Shown: piece after piece, positions 43,605 through 55,124 of the stretch
Numbering within the stretch: position 1 is the stretch's first letter
Layout of the letters: each line of letters starts with the position of its first letter
Source of the DNA: Cordylochernes scorpioides
Taxonomy: Eukaryota > Arthropoda > Arachnida > Pseudoscorpiones > Chernetidae
Direction of reading: 5' to 3'
DNA length: 64,000 nt
NCBI GenBank assembly: GCA_030710605.1
Contig: CP092877.1
Coordinates: 4,829,569 to 4,893,568 of the forward strand
Notes under the pieces: generated by a model
The model's database searches: none
The model's input: the letters and a program-made list of their open reading frames with translations, nothing else
What the model was told of the DNA's origin: nothing
Translations under genes and position numbers: made by a program

Positions 43605-44674
43605 AACTTGGGAAATCGATGACGTAAAAACACCGATGGTCGAGAGCGGCTAATCTGGTTACACTGCGGCTCTAATGGCGCTTGGCAACGCTGGTTTAAT
43701 TACATAGTTAGTTACCAGAACTGCGGTGGAAAACACAGAATCACCCAGAATGTCCACTTTATCGCTATTCTTTTCGAATATTTATTTTCATCTCACAATT
43801 ATAAACTCGGTTTCAACCTATGGATGAAACAACAGGATAATTCATATCTACGTTAATTTCCAAATATTTTAGTTCGCGACTTTTGACTAAGAATTAAACT
43901 TTTTTTTTTTTCAAAAATGAAGCCAAAAGTAAAACTACCTTTTCAAAGAAAATGTTTTATTAGGTTAATGTATTGAATTATGGCTATAATCTAATGGGTG
44001 TATACATTGTTTTATAGATATAAGTAGGACACTTATATATAGTTAGTTAAATTCATTTTTTAAGCTCAACTGTTATAATATTCTAATATCTCTTTTCATT
44101 ATTGAAAGCCAAATTCGAACTTCAAAATAGTAAAACAATTCATTCATTAATATAAATATATGGAAAAAGTTAAGTTTCAACTAAGTTTTAGACTCGCTTA
44201 TACACGCTTGTATATATATTTCCCAGATATTTATACTAATAAATTCATTGTTTATAAAGAATTTTAAAATATTTTCTAAAATTGATATAATCAAAATCTT
44301 ATAAAGTAAATCAGGGAAGAAGGTTTATATATAATCAAAATCTGTTTGTGTGTCTGTGGAGATAAACAACAAAACTACTGGGAGAATCCATTCTGATCAA
44401 AACTTCCACGTAATCCATTTTAACCATTGAGATAATTTTAGGATAATTTTCGAAATATGTAATTTTCGTTTCAATTTTAGTTCCAAAAATCAAGCAAAAA
44501 TTAAGCGATTTTAAAATTTTCACTGATATTTTTATAAATGCCTTTAATTATACAGCCATTTTCTCGATGTAATCTCTTTTTAAAGCTGGTGAATAAAATT
44601 TAGAAAAGCATATTCTTAACTTGACCACAAGTTTACTCTTTCCTCTTTTATTAGCCTGACTTGAAGCCGTAAAA
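43605..44674. other. AT-rich intergenic sequence, nothing assigned
   Basis: No element recognised. Confidence 0.5.
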
Positions 44675-45013
44675 GAAGAAAGCTTTATGCGTTTTTCGTT
44701 GAGTTAATAAAAGCCTTTGATACAATCCCATATTTACTATGACAGAAATTATCGAACTTGAGTATGAGTAGCAAATTTAGTAAAATCTTACAAAATTATC
44801 ACTAGATGACAGTTTCTGATGGAACAGAGCATTCACTGATAAAGATACAAGCGGGAGTACTGCAATGTGAACCATTGTCTCCTTTATATTTTCAAACTGG
44901 TTTTGAAAGATTTTATTTCTGTCTTCAATCATCCAGTGATACGTGGAATTTTCTTGCCTGACTATCGAAATGTTCATGTTTTTCTATATGCAGATGATAT
45001 TGTGGCGAAGTAA
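44675..45013 (+). pseudogene. LINE reverse transcriptase relic
   Basis: Frames read KLYAFFVELIKAFDTIPYLL, stop (a likely W codon), QKLSNLSMSSKFSKILQNY. Then in another frame IKIQAGVLQCEPLSPLYF, and finally IRGIFLPDYRNVHVFLYADD. These match RT motifs A (AFDxIP), B (QGxPLSPLLF, with C for G) and C (YADD). One or two frameshifts and stops make it inactive. About 113 codons survive, with endonuclease and C-terminal domains missing. Confidence 0.8.
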
Positions 45014-45546
45014 TTTTATAACTTTTTCATTATTTAATTGATCAATGAAAAAATACACAGAAGAATATAACTCTATATTTATGAAATCATCATATATATT
45101 TCTTAGCTTTTTTGTTCAATATTCTCTCTACCTTTAATAAGGTATGTATAAGATTTGAATATTTTCTTTTTGTAAATTTTGTTATAATTACCCTAGTGTA
45201 CCCTTTTATGTATATGTGTGACAACCACACTTTGCTTCAGCGAGCGCGAGGTGGGACAAAGCTTTAAAACACATACGGGCGGAAGAATGGCGGCCGCACT
45301 ATGCCTCGGCAAGCACGTGCTGGGAGAACACGTCACTACGCATGCGCGGGCGTCATAACAACAAGGCTTGATCCCAACGGCCGTTACTTCAACCGTTACT
45401 TCTTTTCTCTTTATATATTTCTTGGCTTTATAAATAAATTAATTTTAATTATAATTTTATCAGCGGCCTTTTCACAAACCACACCAACACACTCACCCAA
45501 CCACCACCACATATGTATTGTTTTTCGTTTGTTTCTTTATTCAATA
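45014..45546. other. intergenic, with a GC-rich promoter-like patch
   Basis: 45220-45390 is GC-rich for this window (CGAGCGCGAGGTGGGACAAA, GCACGTGCTGGGAGAACACG) and precedes AT-rich DNA with TTTATAAATAAA. It could be a solo LTR, since the TGTGACAACC at 45219 is LTR-like, but the right end is not defined. Confidence 0.3.
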
Positions 45547-46050
45547 CTAGACGAATGGCCCGGGCAACGCCCGGGTTTTACCCGAGTGCGAATACACCTT
45601 GCTTCCTAGGGTTGTCGGCGCCCGTTGACTCCCGGTGAGCAAGCGACTGCTCCCGTCGGCTGCCGGCGTGCGAGTGCCTTCCCGGCGCATGCGCGCGCCC
45701 GTTGACTCCCGGCGAGCAAGCGACTGCTCCCGTCGGCTCCCGGCGTGCGAGTGGCTTCCCGGCGCATGCGCGCGCACAGGGAAGCCACGTGTCGCAGGCG
45801 GCCAATGGGCTCGCCCCGCCATCAGTTCCACCGCGTTCTAGATGCGCTATTTAGAATAATTTGAATATATAGTTTTAATAATTGATTTATATATTTTTAA
45901 AATAGCCTATCGTCATCCTCGTTATTTTTTACCTATGTATGGAAATTTTGGTTTGAATTAGTGAACTACTGCGAATTTGTATACCGGACATACAAACCAA
46001 CCAACCAACCAACAGACAAACATACAAGCATTCATTTTTATATATATAGA
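45547..46050 (-). mobile_element. complete non-autonomous Helitron (504 bp)
   Basis: On the minus strand it starts A|TCTATATATATAAAAATGAA, has TGTTTG and GGTT repeats, and ends with the hairpin CCCGGGCGTTGCCCGGG and CTAG|T. Both flanking bases (A and T) fit Helitron insertion between A and T. It carries no helicase. The cargo is a GC-rich 77-bp tandem duplication (45621-45775). Confidence 0.82.
45621..45775. repeat. 77-bp GC-rich tandem duplication inside the Helitron
   Basis: CCCGTTGACTCCCGG at 45621 recurs at 45698. Both units contain GAGCAAGCGACTGCTCCCGT and end CCCGGCGCATGCGCGC. The second unit differs at a few bases. Confidence 0.85.
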
Positions 46051-46384
46051 TATGACAATATGTAAAGTAGTAAAACAGTTCAGCAAAAAACATTATATAA
46101 GAACGGCGGTAAACGTTAAAGAAGAGAGTCAAAAGATATAAGCAAGCCAGTAAAAAAAAGTATGCAAGTCCTTCCCCCCTCAGGGGAATGACAGATGTAC
46201 AGATTCCAGGGGGGGGGGGGGGACGAGCGGGCAGTCCATGTGGCATTCCAGTGTGGGACAGTCTGGTGACATCGACATCTGCGATAGAAGGTGCGGCCCG
46301 TTGCTTGCTGGCGTGTGGATAATTCTGCAAGACGGTGCCAGGAGAGCCTGACATCGGAGCGGCCTACAAGACGCTGTAGTCCAG
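46051..46384. other. sequence with a poly-G run, unassigned
   Basis: A G run lies at 46208-46222. The DNA after it is GC-rich and may belong to the Gypsy LTR that follows. Confidence 0.4.
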
Positions 46385-46611
46385 GCTGGACGTGGGGAGC
46401 GGGATGTTTCACAAGAGTGACCTCTTCGGCGCCAAGAATTCTTCTGACAGGGAAGTTGATGGAGAGCCCCACTTAATGTACACCTTCTGTTCAGTAAGAC
46501 GTATAATAAAGCGCAAAAATATGATACATCTCTTGCAAACTCACGTGTATTATCTTTTGTGCGATCCTGATCAGACAAGGAACACGATCAGCGTCTGGGT
46601 ACGACGTAACA
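46385..46611 (+). repeat. Gypsy LTR, 3' portion
   Basis: It ends GGGTACGACGTAACA directly before a PBS-like TTTGGTGTC and contains AATAAA at about 46505. A 38-bp piece (46396-46433) recurs inverted at 56750-56787. The LTR start is not defined. Confidence 0.55.
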
Positions 46612-46960
46612 TTTGGTGTCAATAGAGTGGGATGCAGCTTTGTCAATTTCAATTGAAGATTTTGTTTTGCGCCTATTTTAAAGCAAGATGAAAAACTAAC
46701 CTACCTCTAAATTGAAGAATGGAAGAAATTGTTCAGAAATATTTTTAGTCTGATGGACCAGAAAATAGATGCGTTCAGAGAAGACATCATTGGCTAGGTT
46801 AGATCGATTGAAAAAGGCATCACTCCATCGGAATCTCTATTGAGCCGACTCGAGCATGGTTGAAATGTCGTCCCTTCAGTAACATCTAGGTGTTTAGAAG
46901 TTAAGGTCAATGTACATCAGTCAGAAACTCGATATGACTTTTTAAAAACAACCCCAGCTA
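46612..46960 (+). pseudogene. Gypsy leader and gag relic
   Basis: TTTGGTGTCAATAGAGTGGG directly after the LTR resembles the primer-binding leader of many animal Gypsy elements (TTTGGTGTCAGAAGTGGGAT). The following DNA gives WKKLFRNIFSLMDQKIDAFR and VRSIEKGITPSESLLSRLEH, a coiled-coil-like gag start, separated by a stop. The rest of the element is not found. Confidence 0.5.
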
Positions 46961-48274
46961 CCTATAACCAGTGAGCTCGGAAGTTGATGTGACACAACAC
47001 GAGTCCAGGGGATGAAGATACCCGCATGACCATCACAACAAGGACCATAACGTCGGGAGAGATCGTGAGTAGACTCAGAATCTAAGCTAGAAGAATATTT
47101 CGTGATCCAGAAGTCCGCAGAGTGTCGACAGCAGGAAATCATCCAGACGAGTATTGTAGAGAAGAAAGACAGACTGATCGACAGCGGAACGGAAGCTTTA
47201 GACAAAAGCAAGCAGATAGAATGACCTCCAGATGATGTGTCGCGCGGAAGTTCGTCTCCCTGGATCGCTTTTAATTTCTTCTGTGAAGAGACCAGCTTGA
47301 CACGCTATAAGTAGCAACATGACAGAGACAACTCATTTTTACATTGGGAATTTTATTAACCTTGCACTACACTGTACTCATAGACATATATTAGCTAATA
47401 CAAACTGATATAGATGGCTGAGCAATACTCTATGTGTTGAGTATAGAAAGAAGTGTGAAGAAGTGATGTAGAAGATAGTCACAATAATGTCACTTTTTTA
47501 GGATTGTTGAAAGAGAAAGTAGAATGCATTTACACATAATTTATAACCATGGATAGAACAATACTTATATAACTATGGAAATATTATTTGTGAGTGATAA
47601 GTATTCCATAGAAATAGTAAAAATAATTAGTAAATCCAAAATAACATTCGAAAATTTTCTCTAGAGAAAACGAATAATTTGCTAAATGGTGTTAAGTGGC
47701 TGTCAGAGTTCGCCGCCGCAATAAGATCATTAAGAGAAAGCTGTTTAATTAATAATGAATTAAATACAGGACAGGAGGTTAGCGCTCTTTGAGAGAGAGA
47801 AAGAGAGCAATTAAATCCAGTTTAATGCTCGTCTGCTTCCTTTATAACCAGGAATGTCGGACGGATTTTTATCACCCGCGGCGGCGAGTGTTTATTGACA
47901 GAGTTTCAATTTATCTCGCGTTTTTCCTATTTGTTTTCACAGAACAACTGTTTTTGTTTAAATTCAAAAGATAACACACAAACTTCAATTAACCTCTTTC
48001 CCTTTAATTTATCCTACGTAGATTTTGAAAAGACTTATAAAAATAAATGAGCTAGAGTTAATACTTTCATTTTCTTGTGAAACACACTCCTTAAATTAAA
48101 TAGGATTCGTGCGTTTAAAACTTACCTTTTAACTTTGGAAGGTGTAGTAATTGCTCTGACGTCTTCATCATCATCAATAACCTGCTTAATTGGTAGCCCT
48201 ATATATTGACGACTTGGTGACTTCTTTTTCGTTGTTTATATATGCATTTTTATATATTCAGATATTTGTTCCAC
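46961..48274. other. intergenic sequence, nothing firmly assigned
   Basis: 46980-47270 may still be decayed retroelement DNA. A GA-rich run lies at 47790-47806. No motif-bearing ORF was found. Confidence 0.45.
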
Positions 48275-48345
48275 TAGATGGCGCTCTGCCATCTAAACAG
48301 CCCATGTGCTCGTGGTCAGGATATGCCTTTTTTGATTTTAATATC
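48275..48345 (-). repeat. fragment of the 42.7-kb repeat family
   Basis: On the minus strand GGCATATCCTGACCACGAGC and ATGGCAGAGCGCCATCTAG match the unit ends seen at 43267-43315. Confidence 0.6.
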
Positions 48346-48429
48346 TTTGTTGTTATTGTTTCTGAATCTGAGTTGTAGGAAGGGAATTTCTAGTTTGAGT
48401 CTCGCACCTAAGATTTGATACCGGCCTGG

Positions 48430-49237
48430 GTGCTTGGTGGGGACTTTTGTAGGTTTTGATATAGGCGCCAAGATTTTACAATATCCTGCCTCATCAAATC
48501 CTCATTTGTAATGATTTTAGGCTCCTCTTGAGGAAAGCCTAATTCCTGCTGTACCTCCTCGCGGACGAAATTTTGATCAGTGATGACAGATCTTCTCTGT
48601 CAACTTGGGAACAGATAAAGAGAGACCACATTTGGTAGGCGTTCGTACCTGGTTGGGGTAACTCGCCTACGACGGAGCGCTTCGACACGGCGACATTATG
48701 TAATGAAATGCTCGGTGCTCTGTACATCCTTCGGCAAGAGATTCTGATAAACCTCCTCCGCTATCCCCTTTATGAGATGGGGAATTTTATCTTCTTCACT
48801 TATTCGAGGATCAACCTCTTTTACAGGCGCAAGACATCCTGGATGTAAAATTCGTTGCTCTCACCTCTTAATTGCGCCCGTGTTTTAAGTTTCTTCACCG
48901 CTATTAGAAATTTTCCTTTTTCAGGACACATTCTCTAATTGAGATGTGAATTATTTTCAAATCTGGATGCTTTCTTCTTTGTTTTCAAACCATTTGAGAG
49001 CAATTTCAGATAGGTAAAAATAAACGTTGGCAAGACAAAGGGTTTCGCTCAATGATTGGGCCACACGTCCATACCGTTTTTTACCATTTTTGGGAATCTT
49101 CACCACCCTCCACGGAGAAAACGGAAGGGTTCCTTTTTAGATGTTGAACAAGGTAGTTCATAGTGGCTTCTTCTGGTTCAACAGAATCAATTTTATTTTT
49201 ATTTGTAAATGGGTATCGACCCAGCTTCTCCACCAGT
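48430..49237 (-). pseudogene. Gypsy gag relic, minus strand
   Basis: Reading leftward from a PBS-like ACTGGTGGAGAAGCTGG at 49237, frames give LANVYFYLSEIALKWFENKE, ISEEDKIPHLIKGIAEEVYQ, CRRVEALRRRRVTPTRYERL and FVREEVQQELGFPQEEP. This is the capsid gag type (LANVYFYLxGTAxxWFEN ... HLMKGIAEDVYQ ... RRIE) abundant in arachnid Gypsy elements. Frameshifts and stops show decay, and no protease or pol follows. Confidence 0.75.
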
Positions 49238-49706
49238 TGTAGCGAAGCAAACAGGTCTTTGTATTACTTAAGATGTGACAGTATTTATTGATGATACGCC
49301 AGCACGAGAGACTAGTCGACAATTATTAAAAAACGAAAAACTATATAAAGCTAGAGAATATTAAACATCCAAGCTATGGAACATATATGATGATTTCATA
49401 AATGCAGAGAAATATTCTGTTGAGTATTTTATTAATTGATTAAATTATATTATATATATTTGAATAAATTATTATATTATTTATTCGCCACAATATTGTC
49501 AGTGAATAATTTATTTAAATAATGAATTATCACTGATTAAAGAAGTTAATCCGCCCGTGAATTGAGTTGGCCCCACTTCTATTTCATATACCTTGTTTAA
49601 TATTATTATTGTAAATCATTCTGAAATTTTATTTCAACCAGTGGTATCTTATTGATAACTAAACATCTTGTATATCTTAATTAACGACGTCATCACTTCC
49701 GTGACA
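49238..49706. repeat. LTR-like segment between two divergent gag relics
   Basis: The left edge reads as an LTR end on the minus strand (CGCTACA then ACTGGTGG) and the right edge as an LTR end on the plus strand (TTCCGTGACA then ACTGGTGG). The 469 bp between is AT-rich. It is either one LTR shared by an inverted pair or two truncated LTRs meeting head-to-head. Confidence 0.55.
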
Positions 49707-50396
49707 ACTGGTGGAGGATTATTCCATCGCCGCCCAAGCCGTTAGATGAAGGCGAAGACTACAAGGAATCGAACCTCAAGAAAACATTGCTATAGTTAAT
49801 ATAGTTAAGCAAGAGACACGGACACAAATGGGTGAGTGTTAATTTCAACCTTTTTTAGAAACTCTTCCATTTTCACGGGAGAACACAACTAGATTTCAGA
49901 AAAATTGTTGAAAGAACACCATCGTGTCACACGTTATAACTGCTGGGATGACTCAATGTGCCTCGCAAATGTTTATTTTTCCCCAAAGGAACAGCGCACA
50001 TATGACACGAAAATGTTGAAGAGAAATTACTACATGGGATATTTTTGTGGAAATATTTTCTCAGAATTTTAGGCATCACGTCGCCCGAAAAGATCAGTTC
50101 TTAGAGAAACTCAAAACCTGAGTTCAGGGGAAGGAAGAGATCAGTGATTCCTACATTCAGGATGCTCTTCATTTATGCAGAGAAGAAAAATGAAATGTTG
50201 CACACTTGATGATGGGAATATCTGACGGGATATATCATTCAATCGTCACTGTAAACATTGTATCTACCAACGAGTTCATCAACTGGTGCCGAGAAATCGA
50301 TTTTTCACATAAACAACGTGTGAATAAACGTGTAGTATTCCACAGGCTACCGAATGTTGCCGCCATCGATTCAGAGGACTCGATTCTGAGTCGATA
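49707..50396 (+). pseudogene. Gypsy gag relic, plus strand
   Basis: Starting at ACTGGTGGAGGATTATTCC the frames give CLANVYFSPKGTAH, EEISDSYIQDALHLCREEK, HLMMGISDGIYHSIVTVN, NEFINWCREIDFSHKQRV and FHRLPNVAAIDSEDS. The same gag family as the minus-strand relic is recognisable, in opposite orientation. A CCHC knuckle and protease are missing. Several stops are present. Confidence 0.75.
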
Positions 50397-50439
50397 AAGC
50401 AAACTTCAGTAACCAAGCATAAAGTTGAAACTGGAAACA

Positions 50440-50630
50440 CCCCCCCATTAAGCATAGACTCTCCTACAGAACGCCAAGCAATCCAACAGGAGGTTGGCAA
50501 ATTGCTAGACGCCGGGACGTCATACTCGTACGTCATTCAGAAAGTCCGTGGTTATCGTCGGTTATTTTAGTAAAGAAGAAGGATGGCAACTGGCGTTTCT
50601 GGGTCAATTATTGAATAGAAAGGTATTTAT
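50440..50630 (+). pseudogene. Gypsy reverse transcriptase N-terminal relic
   Basis: Frames give SPTERQAIQQEVGKLLDAG, then SPWLSSVILVKKKDGNWRFW and VNY. This matches the RT start of Gypsy pol (a frameshift lies between). It follows the gag relic by about 50 bp, so protease and the gag-pol junction were deleted. Confidence 0.75.
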
Positions 50631-51856
50631 ATGTTGTTTACCTATGAGAATATCCGATAGTGGTGAAGTTAAGTAATTATAAAATAGATGTGCTAGAACA
50701 CGACGCTAAGCCCAAACATGTTAGTCTTCCTGGCGCCGACTGACCGAACGGCCGGTCTAATGGAAGGGCTGTTGCAGCGCTGATGTCTGATAAATATGGA
50801 TGAATGCCTCGGCATGAATTAAATGCGCATAAAGAAATGTCATTTTTAAAATAAATTACACTTTTATTACTTCACATTTTCTAACGGCGCGTCATTTAAA
50901 CTTACAAATCGTAAAACTTCTTATCTGTCATTCTGGCGTTGAAAAAATGATGAAAATTCTCGTCGGGAATCAATGTTGATGCTGTTACCAATGTAGAGTT
51001 GGAGCAGTAAAATGGCTCTTTTTATTTTCGGCTGGAGATAAGGCCTTTCTTTTGTATGTGCGAGATATTCTAGTTCCTTCTATCATAGGTAATTTAGATA
51101 TATTCTATAGACGGTGTTGCTCAGCTTCAATAAAATGTCAATGCTCTTTTTATCCAAATGACAACTATTTAGGGATTATTTTAACTGATCCATTGTGTGG
51201 TTGTGTTTGACAAATAGCTGCGAGATGAATGTCAGGAATAATTAATTAGCTATCTTGAACTGAATTATTTATACTTAACATGAGAAAAACTAATCAATTT
51301 TTACAATAATTATTTTATTGAATCAACAATAGATATTCCTAGAAAAATGTGGTAATGATATTTTTTTGTGTCAACATAAACCAAATTTCTATTTGCTGTA
51401 TATATTTAAAACAAACTAATTATCTATATTCACTTAGTTAAGTAGTTCATAGAGCGTATTTTAAAGCAGACTAGAAAATTAATCATTTTTTGTTGAGGTT
51501 CGTAACACATTTTATGGGTTTGACTTCAATTTTAAATCTTCATATCAATCTTGAACGCCTTTTATGTTCTTTCACTCCAAACTACCTCTTTTCAACCGGA
51601 AAACTAGAAGAAATTAAAAGATATAGTAATTTTTTCCGTTCTCCGTTTTATTTATTTTCACTGATTTTTAAAATTGTACGTGTGATAAAATGTAGACTTT
51701 TAGAAAAACTATATATAAAAGAAATAGAAATGTCAAATATTTTACTAATCAATATATTTAGACATATATATATGGTAATTCTAAAATATAAATACATTTA
51801 TTTTCAGATACTTTCGGTTAGTTTTATGAAGCATTTTTAAAATGATTTATCTCTTA
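50631..51856. other. AT-rich intergenic sequence, nothing assigned
   Basis: A plus-strand frame of 116 codons at 51490-51840 has low-complexity AT composition and no motif; I do not call it a gene. Confidence 0.5.
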
Positions 51857-54800
51857 CTAGACGAATGGCCCGGGCAACGCCCGGGGTTTACCCGAGTGCG
51901 AATATATTTTGAAAACGTTGTCTTGGGTGGTCGCTATAGACAGGGTGGTCTGTATAGACAGGTGTATGTATCACACAGCCGATAACAGGGTTGTCTAGGG
52001 TGGCCGCTATAGACAGGGTGATCTGTATAGACAGGTGTATGTATCACACTGCTGATAAAAGGGTTGCCTGAAGTGACCGCTATAGACAGGGTGGTCTGTA
52101 TAGACAGGTGATTGTATCACACTGCTGATAACAGGGTTGTCTAGAGTGGTCGCTATAGACAGGGTGGTCTGTATAGACAGGTGTATGTATCACACTGCTG
52201 ATAACAGGGTTGCCTAAAGTGACCGCTATAGACAGGGTGGTCTGTATAGACAGGTGAATGTAACACACTGATGATAACAGGGTGGTCTGTATAGACAGGT
52301 GGATGTATCACACAGCTGATAACAGGGTTGTCTAGAGTGGTCGCTATAGACAGGGTGGTCTGTATAGACAGGTGATTGTATCACACTGCTGATAACAGGG
52401 TTGTCTAGAGTGGTCGCTATAGACAGGTGAATGTAACACACTGATGATAACAGGGTGGTCTGTATAGACAGGTGGATGTATCACACAGCTGATAACAGGG
52501 TTGTCTAGAGTGGTCGCTATAGACAGGGTGGTCTGTATAGACAGGTGATTGTATCACACTGCTGATAACAGGGTTGTCTAGAGTGGTCGCTATAGACAGG
52601 GTGGTCTGTATAGACAGGTGAATGTAACACACTGATGATAACAGGGTGGTCTGTATAGACAGGTGGATGTATCACACAGCTGATAACAGGGTTGTCTAGA
52701 GTGGTCGCTATAGACAGGGTGGTCTGTATAGACAGGTGGATGTATCACACTGCTGATAACAGGGTTGTCTAGAGTGGTCGCTATAGACAGGGTGGTCTGT
52801 ATAGACAGGTGGATGTATCACACAGCTGATAACAGGGTTGCCTAGAGTGGTCGCTATAGACAGGGTGGTCTGTATAGACAGGTGGATGTATCACACAGCT
52901 GATAACAGGGTTGTCTAGAGTGGTCGCTATAGACAGGGTGGTCTGTATAGACAGGTGGATGTATCACACAGCTGATAACAGGGTTGTCTAGAGTGGTCGC
53001 TATAGACAGGGTGGTCTGTATAGACAGGTGATTGTATCACACTGCTGATAACAGGGTTGTCTAGAGTGGTCGCTATAGACAGGGTGGTCTGTATAGACAG
53101 GTGAATGTAACACACTGATGATAACAGGGTGTTCTGTATAGACAGGTGGATGTATCACACAGCTGATAACAGGGTTTTTTAGAGTGGTCGCTATAGACAG
53201 GGTGGTCTGTATAGACAGGTGGATGTATCACACAGCTGATAACAGGGTTGTCTAGAGTGGTCGCTATAGACAGGGTGGTCTGTATAGACAGGTGGATGTA
53301 TCACACAGCTGATAACAGGGTTGTCTAGAGTGGTCGCTATAGACAGGGTGGTATGTATAGACAGGTGTATGTATCACACTGCTGATAACAGGGTTGCCTA
53401 AAGTGACCGCTATAGACAGGGTGGTCTGTATAGACAGGTGGATGTAACACACTGCTGATATCAGGGTTTTTTAGAGTGGTCGCTATAGACAGGGTGGTCT
53501 GTATAGACAGGTGGATGTATCACACAGCTGATAACAGGGTTGTCTAGAGTGGTCGCTATAGACAGGGTGGTCTGTATAGACAGGTGGATGTATCACACAG
53601 CTGATAACAGGGTTGTCCAGAGTGGTCGCTATAGACAGGGTGGTCTGTATAGACAGGTGGATGTATCACACAGCTGATAACAGGGTTGTCTAGAGTGGTC
53701 GCTATAGACAGGGTGGTATGTATAGACAGGTGTATGTATCACACTGCTCATAACAGGGTTGTCTAGAGTGGTCGCTATAGACAGGGTGGTCTGTATAGAC
53801 AGGTGAATGTAACACACTGATGATAACAGGGTGGTCTGTATAGACAGGTGGATGTATCACACAGCTGATAACAGGGTTTTTAGAGTGGTCGCTATAGACA
53901 GGGTGGTCTATATAGACAGGTGGATGTATCACACAGCTGATAACAGGGTTGTCTAGAGTGGTCGCTATAGACAGGGTGGTCTGTATAGACAGGTGATTGT
54001 ATCACACTGCTGATAACAGGGTTGTCTAGAGTGGTCGCTATAGACAGGGTGGTCTGTATAGACAGGTGAATGTAACACACTGATGATAACAGGGTGGTCT
54101 GTATAGACAGGTGGATGTATCACACAGCTGATAACAGGGTTTTTTAGAGTGGTCGCTATAGACAGGGTGGTCTGTATAGACAGGTGGATGTATCACACAG
54201 CTGATAACAGGGTTGTCTAGAGTGGTCGCTATAGACAGGGTGGTCTGTATAGACAGGTGGATGTATCACACAGCTGATAACAGGGTCGTCCAGAGTGGTC
54301 GCTATAGACAGGGCGGTCTGTATAGACAGGTGGATGTATCACACAGCTGATAACAGGGTTGTCTAGAGTGGTCGCTATAGACAGGGTGGTATGTATAGAC
54401 AGGTGTATGTATCACACTGCTGATAACAGGGTTGCCTAAAGTGACCGCTATAGACAGGGTGGTCTGTATAGACAGGTGGATGTAACACACTGCTGATATC
54501 AGGGTTTTTTAGAGTGGTCGCTATAGACAGGGTGGTCTGTATAGACAGGTGGATGTATCACACAGCTGATAACAGGGTTGTCTAGAGTGGTCGCTATAGA
54601 CAGGGTGGTCTGTATAGACAGGTGGATGTATCACACAGCTGATAACAGGGTTGTCCAGAGTGGTCGCTATAGACAGGGTGGTCTGTATAGACAGGTGGAT
54701 GTATCACACAGCTGATAACAGGGTTGTCTAGAGTGGTCGCTATAGACAGGGTGGTATGTATAGACAGGTGTATGTATCACACTGCTGATAACAGGGTTGT

Positions 54801-55115
54801 CTAGAGTGGTCGCTATAGACAGGGTGGTATGTATAGACAGGTGTATGTATCACACTGCTGATAACAGGGTTGCCTAAAGTGACCGCTATAGACAGGGTGG
54901 TCTGTATAGACAGGTGGATGTAACACACTGCTGATAACAGGGTTGTCTAGAATGGCCGCTATAGACAGGTGTATGTATCGCACAGCTGATAACAGGGTTG
55001 TCTAGAGGGGGGCGGGCAGGGAAGTCACGTGTTTGCTGGCAGCCAATGGGCGCGCATTCTATCCGTGAGCTTCAGACAAACAGACAAACAGACAGAATAA
55101 GGCAAATATATAAGT
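51857..55115 (-). mobile_element. Helitron expanded by a 73-bp minisatellite
   Basis: The minus-strand tail has the hairpin and CTAG at 51857-51860, with ACGAATGGCCCGGGCAACGC identical to the 45547 Helitron. The other end has CAGACAAACAGACAAACAGA (TGTTTGTCTG repeats on the minus strand) and a TATATA stretch at about 55107-55113, but the terminal TC is diverged. Almost all the interior is minisatellite. No helicase. Confidence 0.72.
51915..55012. repeat. 73-bp minisatellite (about 42 units)
   Basis: The unit runs GGGTTGTCTAGAGTGGTCGC, TATAGACAGGGTGGTCTGTA, TAGACAGGTGGATGTATCAC, ACAGCTGATAACA. Within it TATAGACAGG occurs twice. Some units are shortened to about 46 bp by loss of the GGTTGTCTAGAGTGG segment. 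Larger blocks repeat with the same variant order (for example near 53264 and 54302). Confidence 0.92.
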
Positions 55116-55124
55116 AGATTTGGC

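Noticed and set aside
45547..45841. GC-rich overlapping frames (GREPTGAVACSPG-type)
   Set aside because: Products of the 77-bp tandem duplication in the Helitron, open in several frames at once.
46116..46578. Minus-strand frames of 118-141 codons
   Set aside because: They are antisense to a Gypsy LTR and PBS region and run through a poly-G tract.
51490..51840. 116-codon plus-strand frame
   Set aside because: AT-rich low-complexity composition, no motif, no conserved context.
52080..54928. Repeated short minus-strand frames (CYIHLSIQTTLS)
   Set aside because: They are translations of the 73-bp minisatellite.
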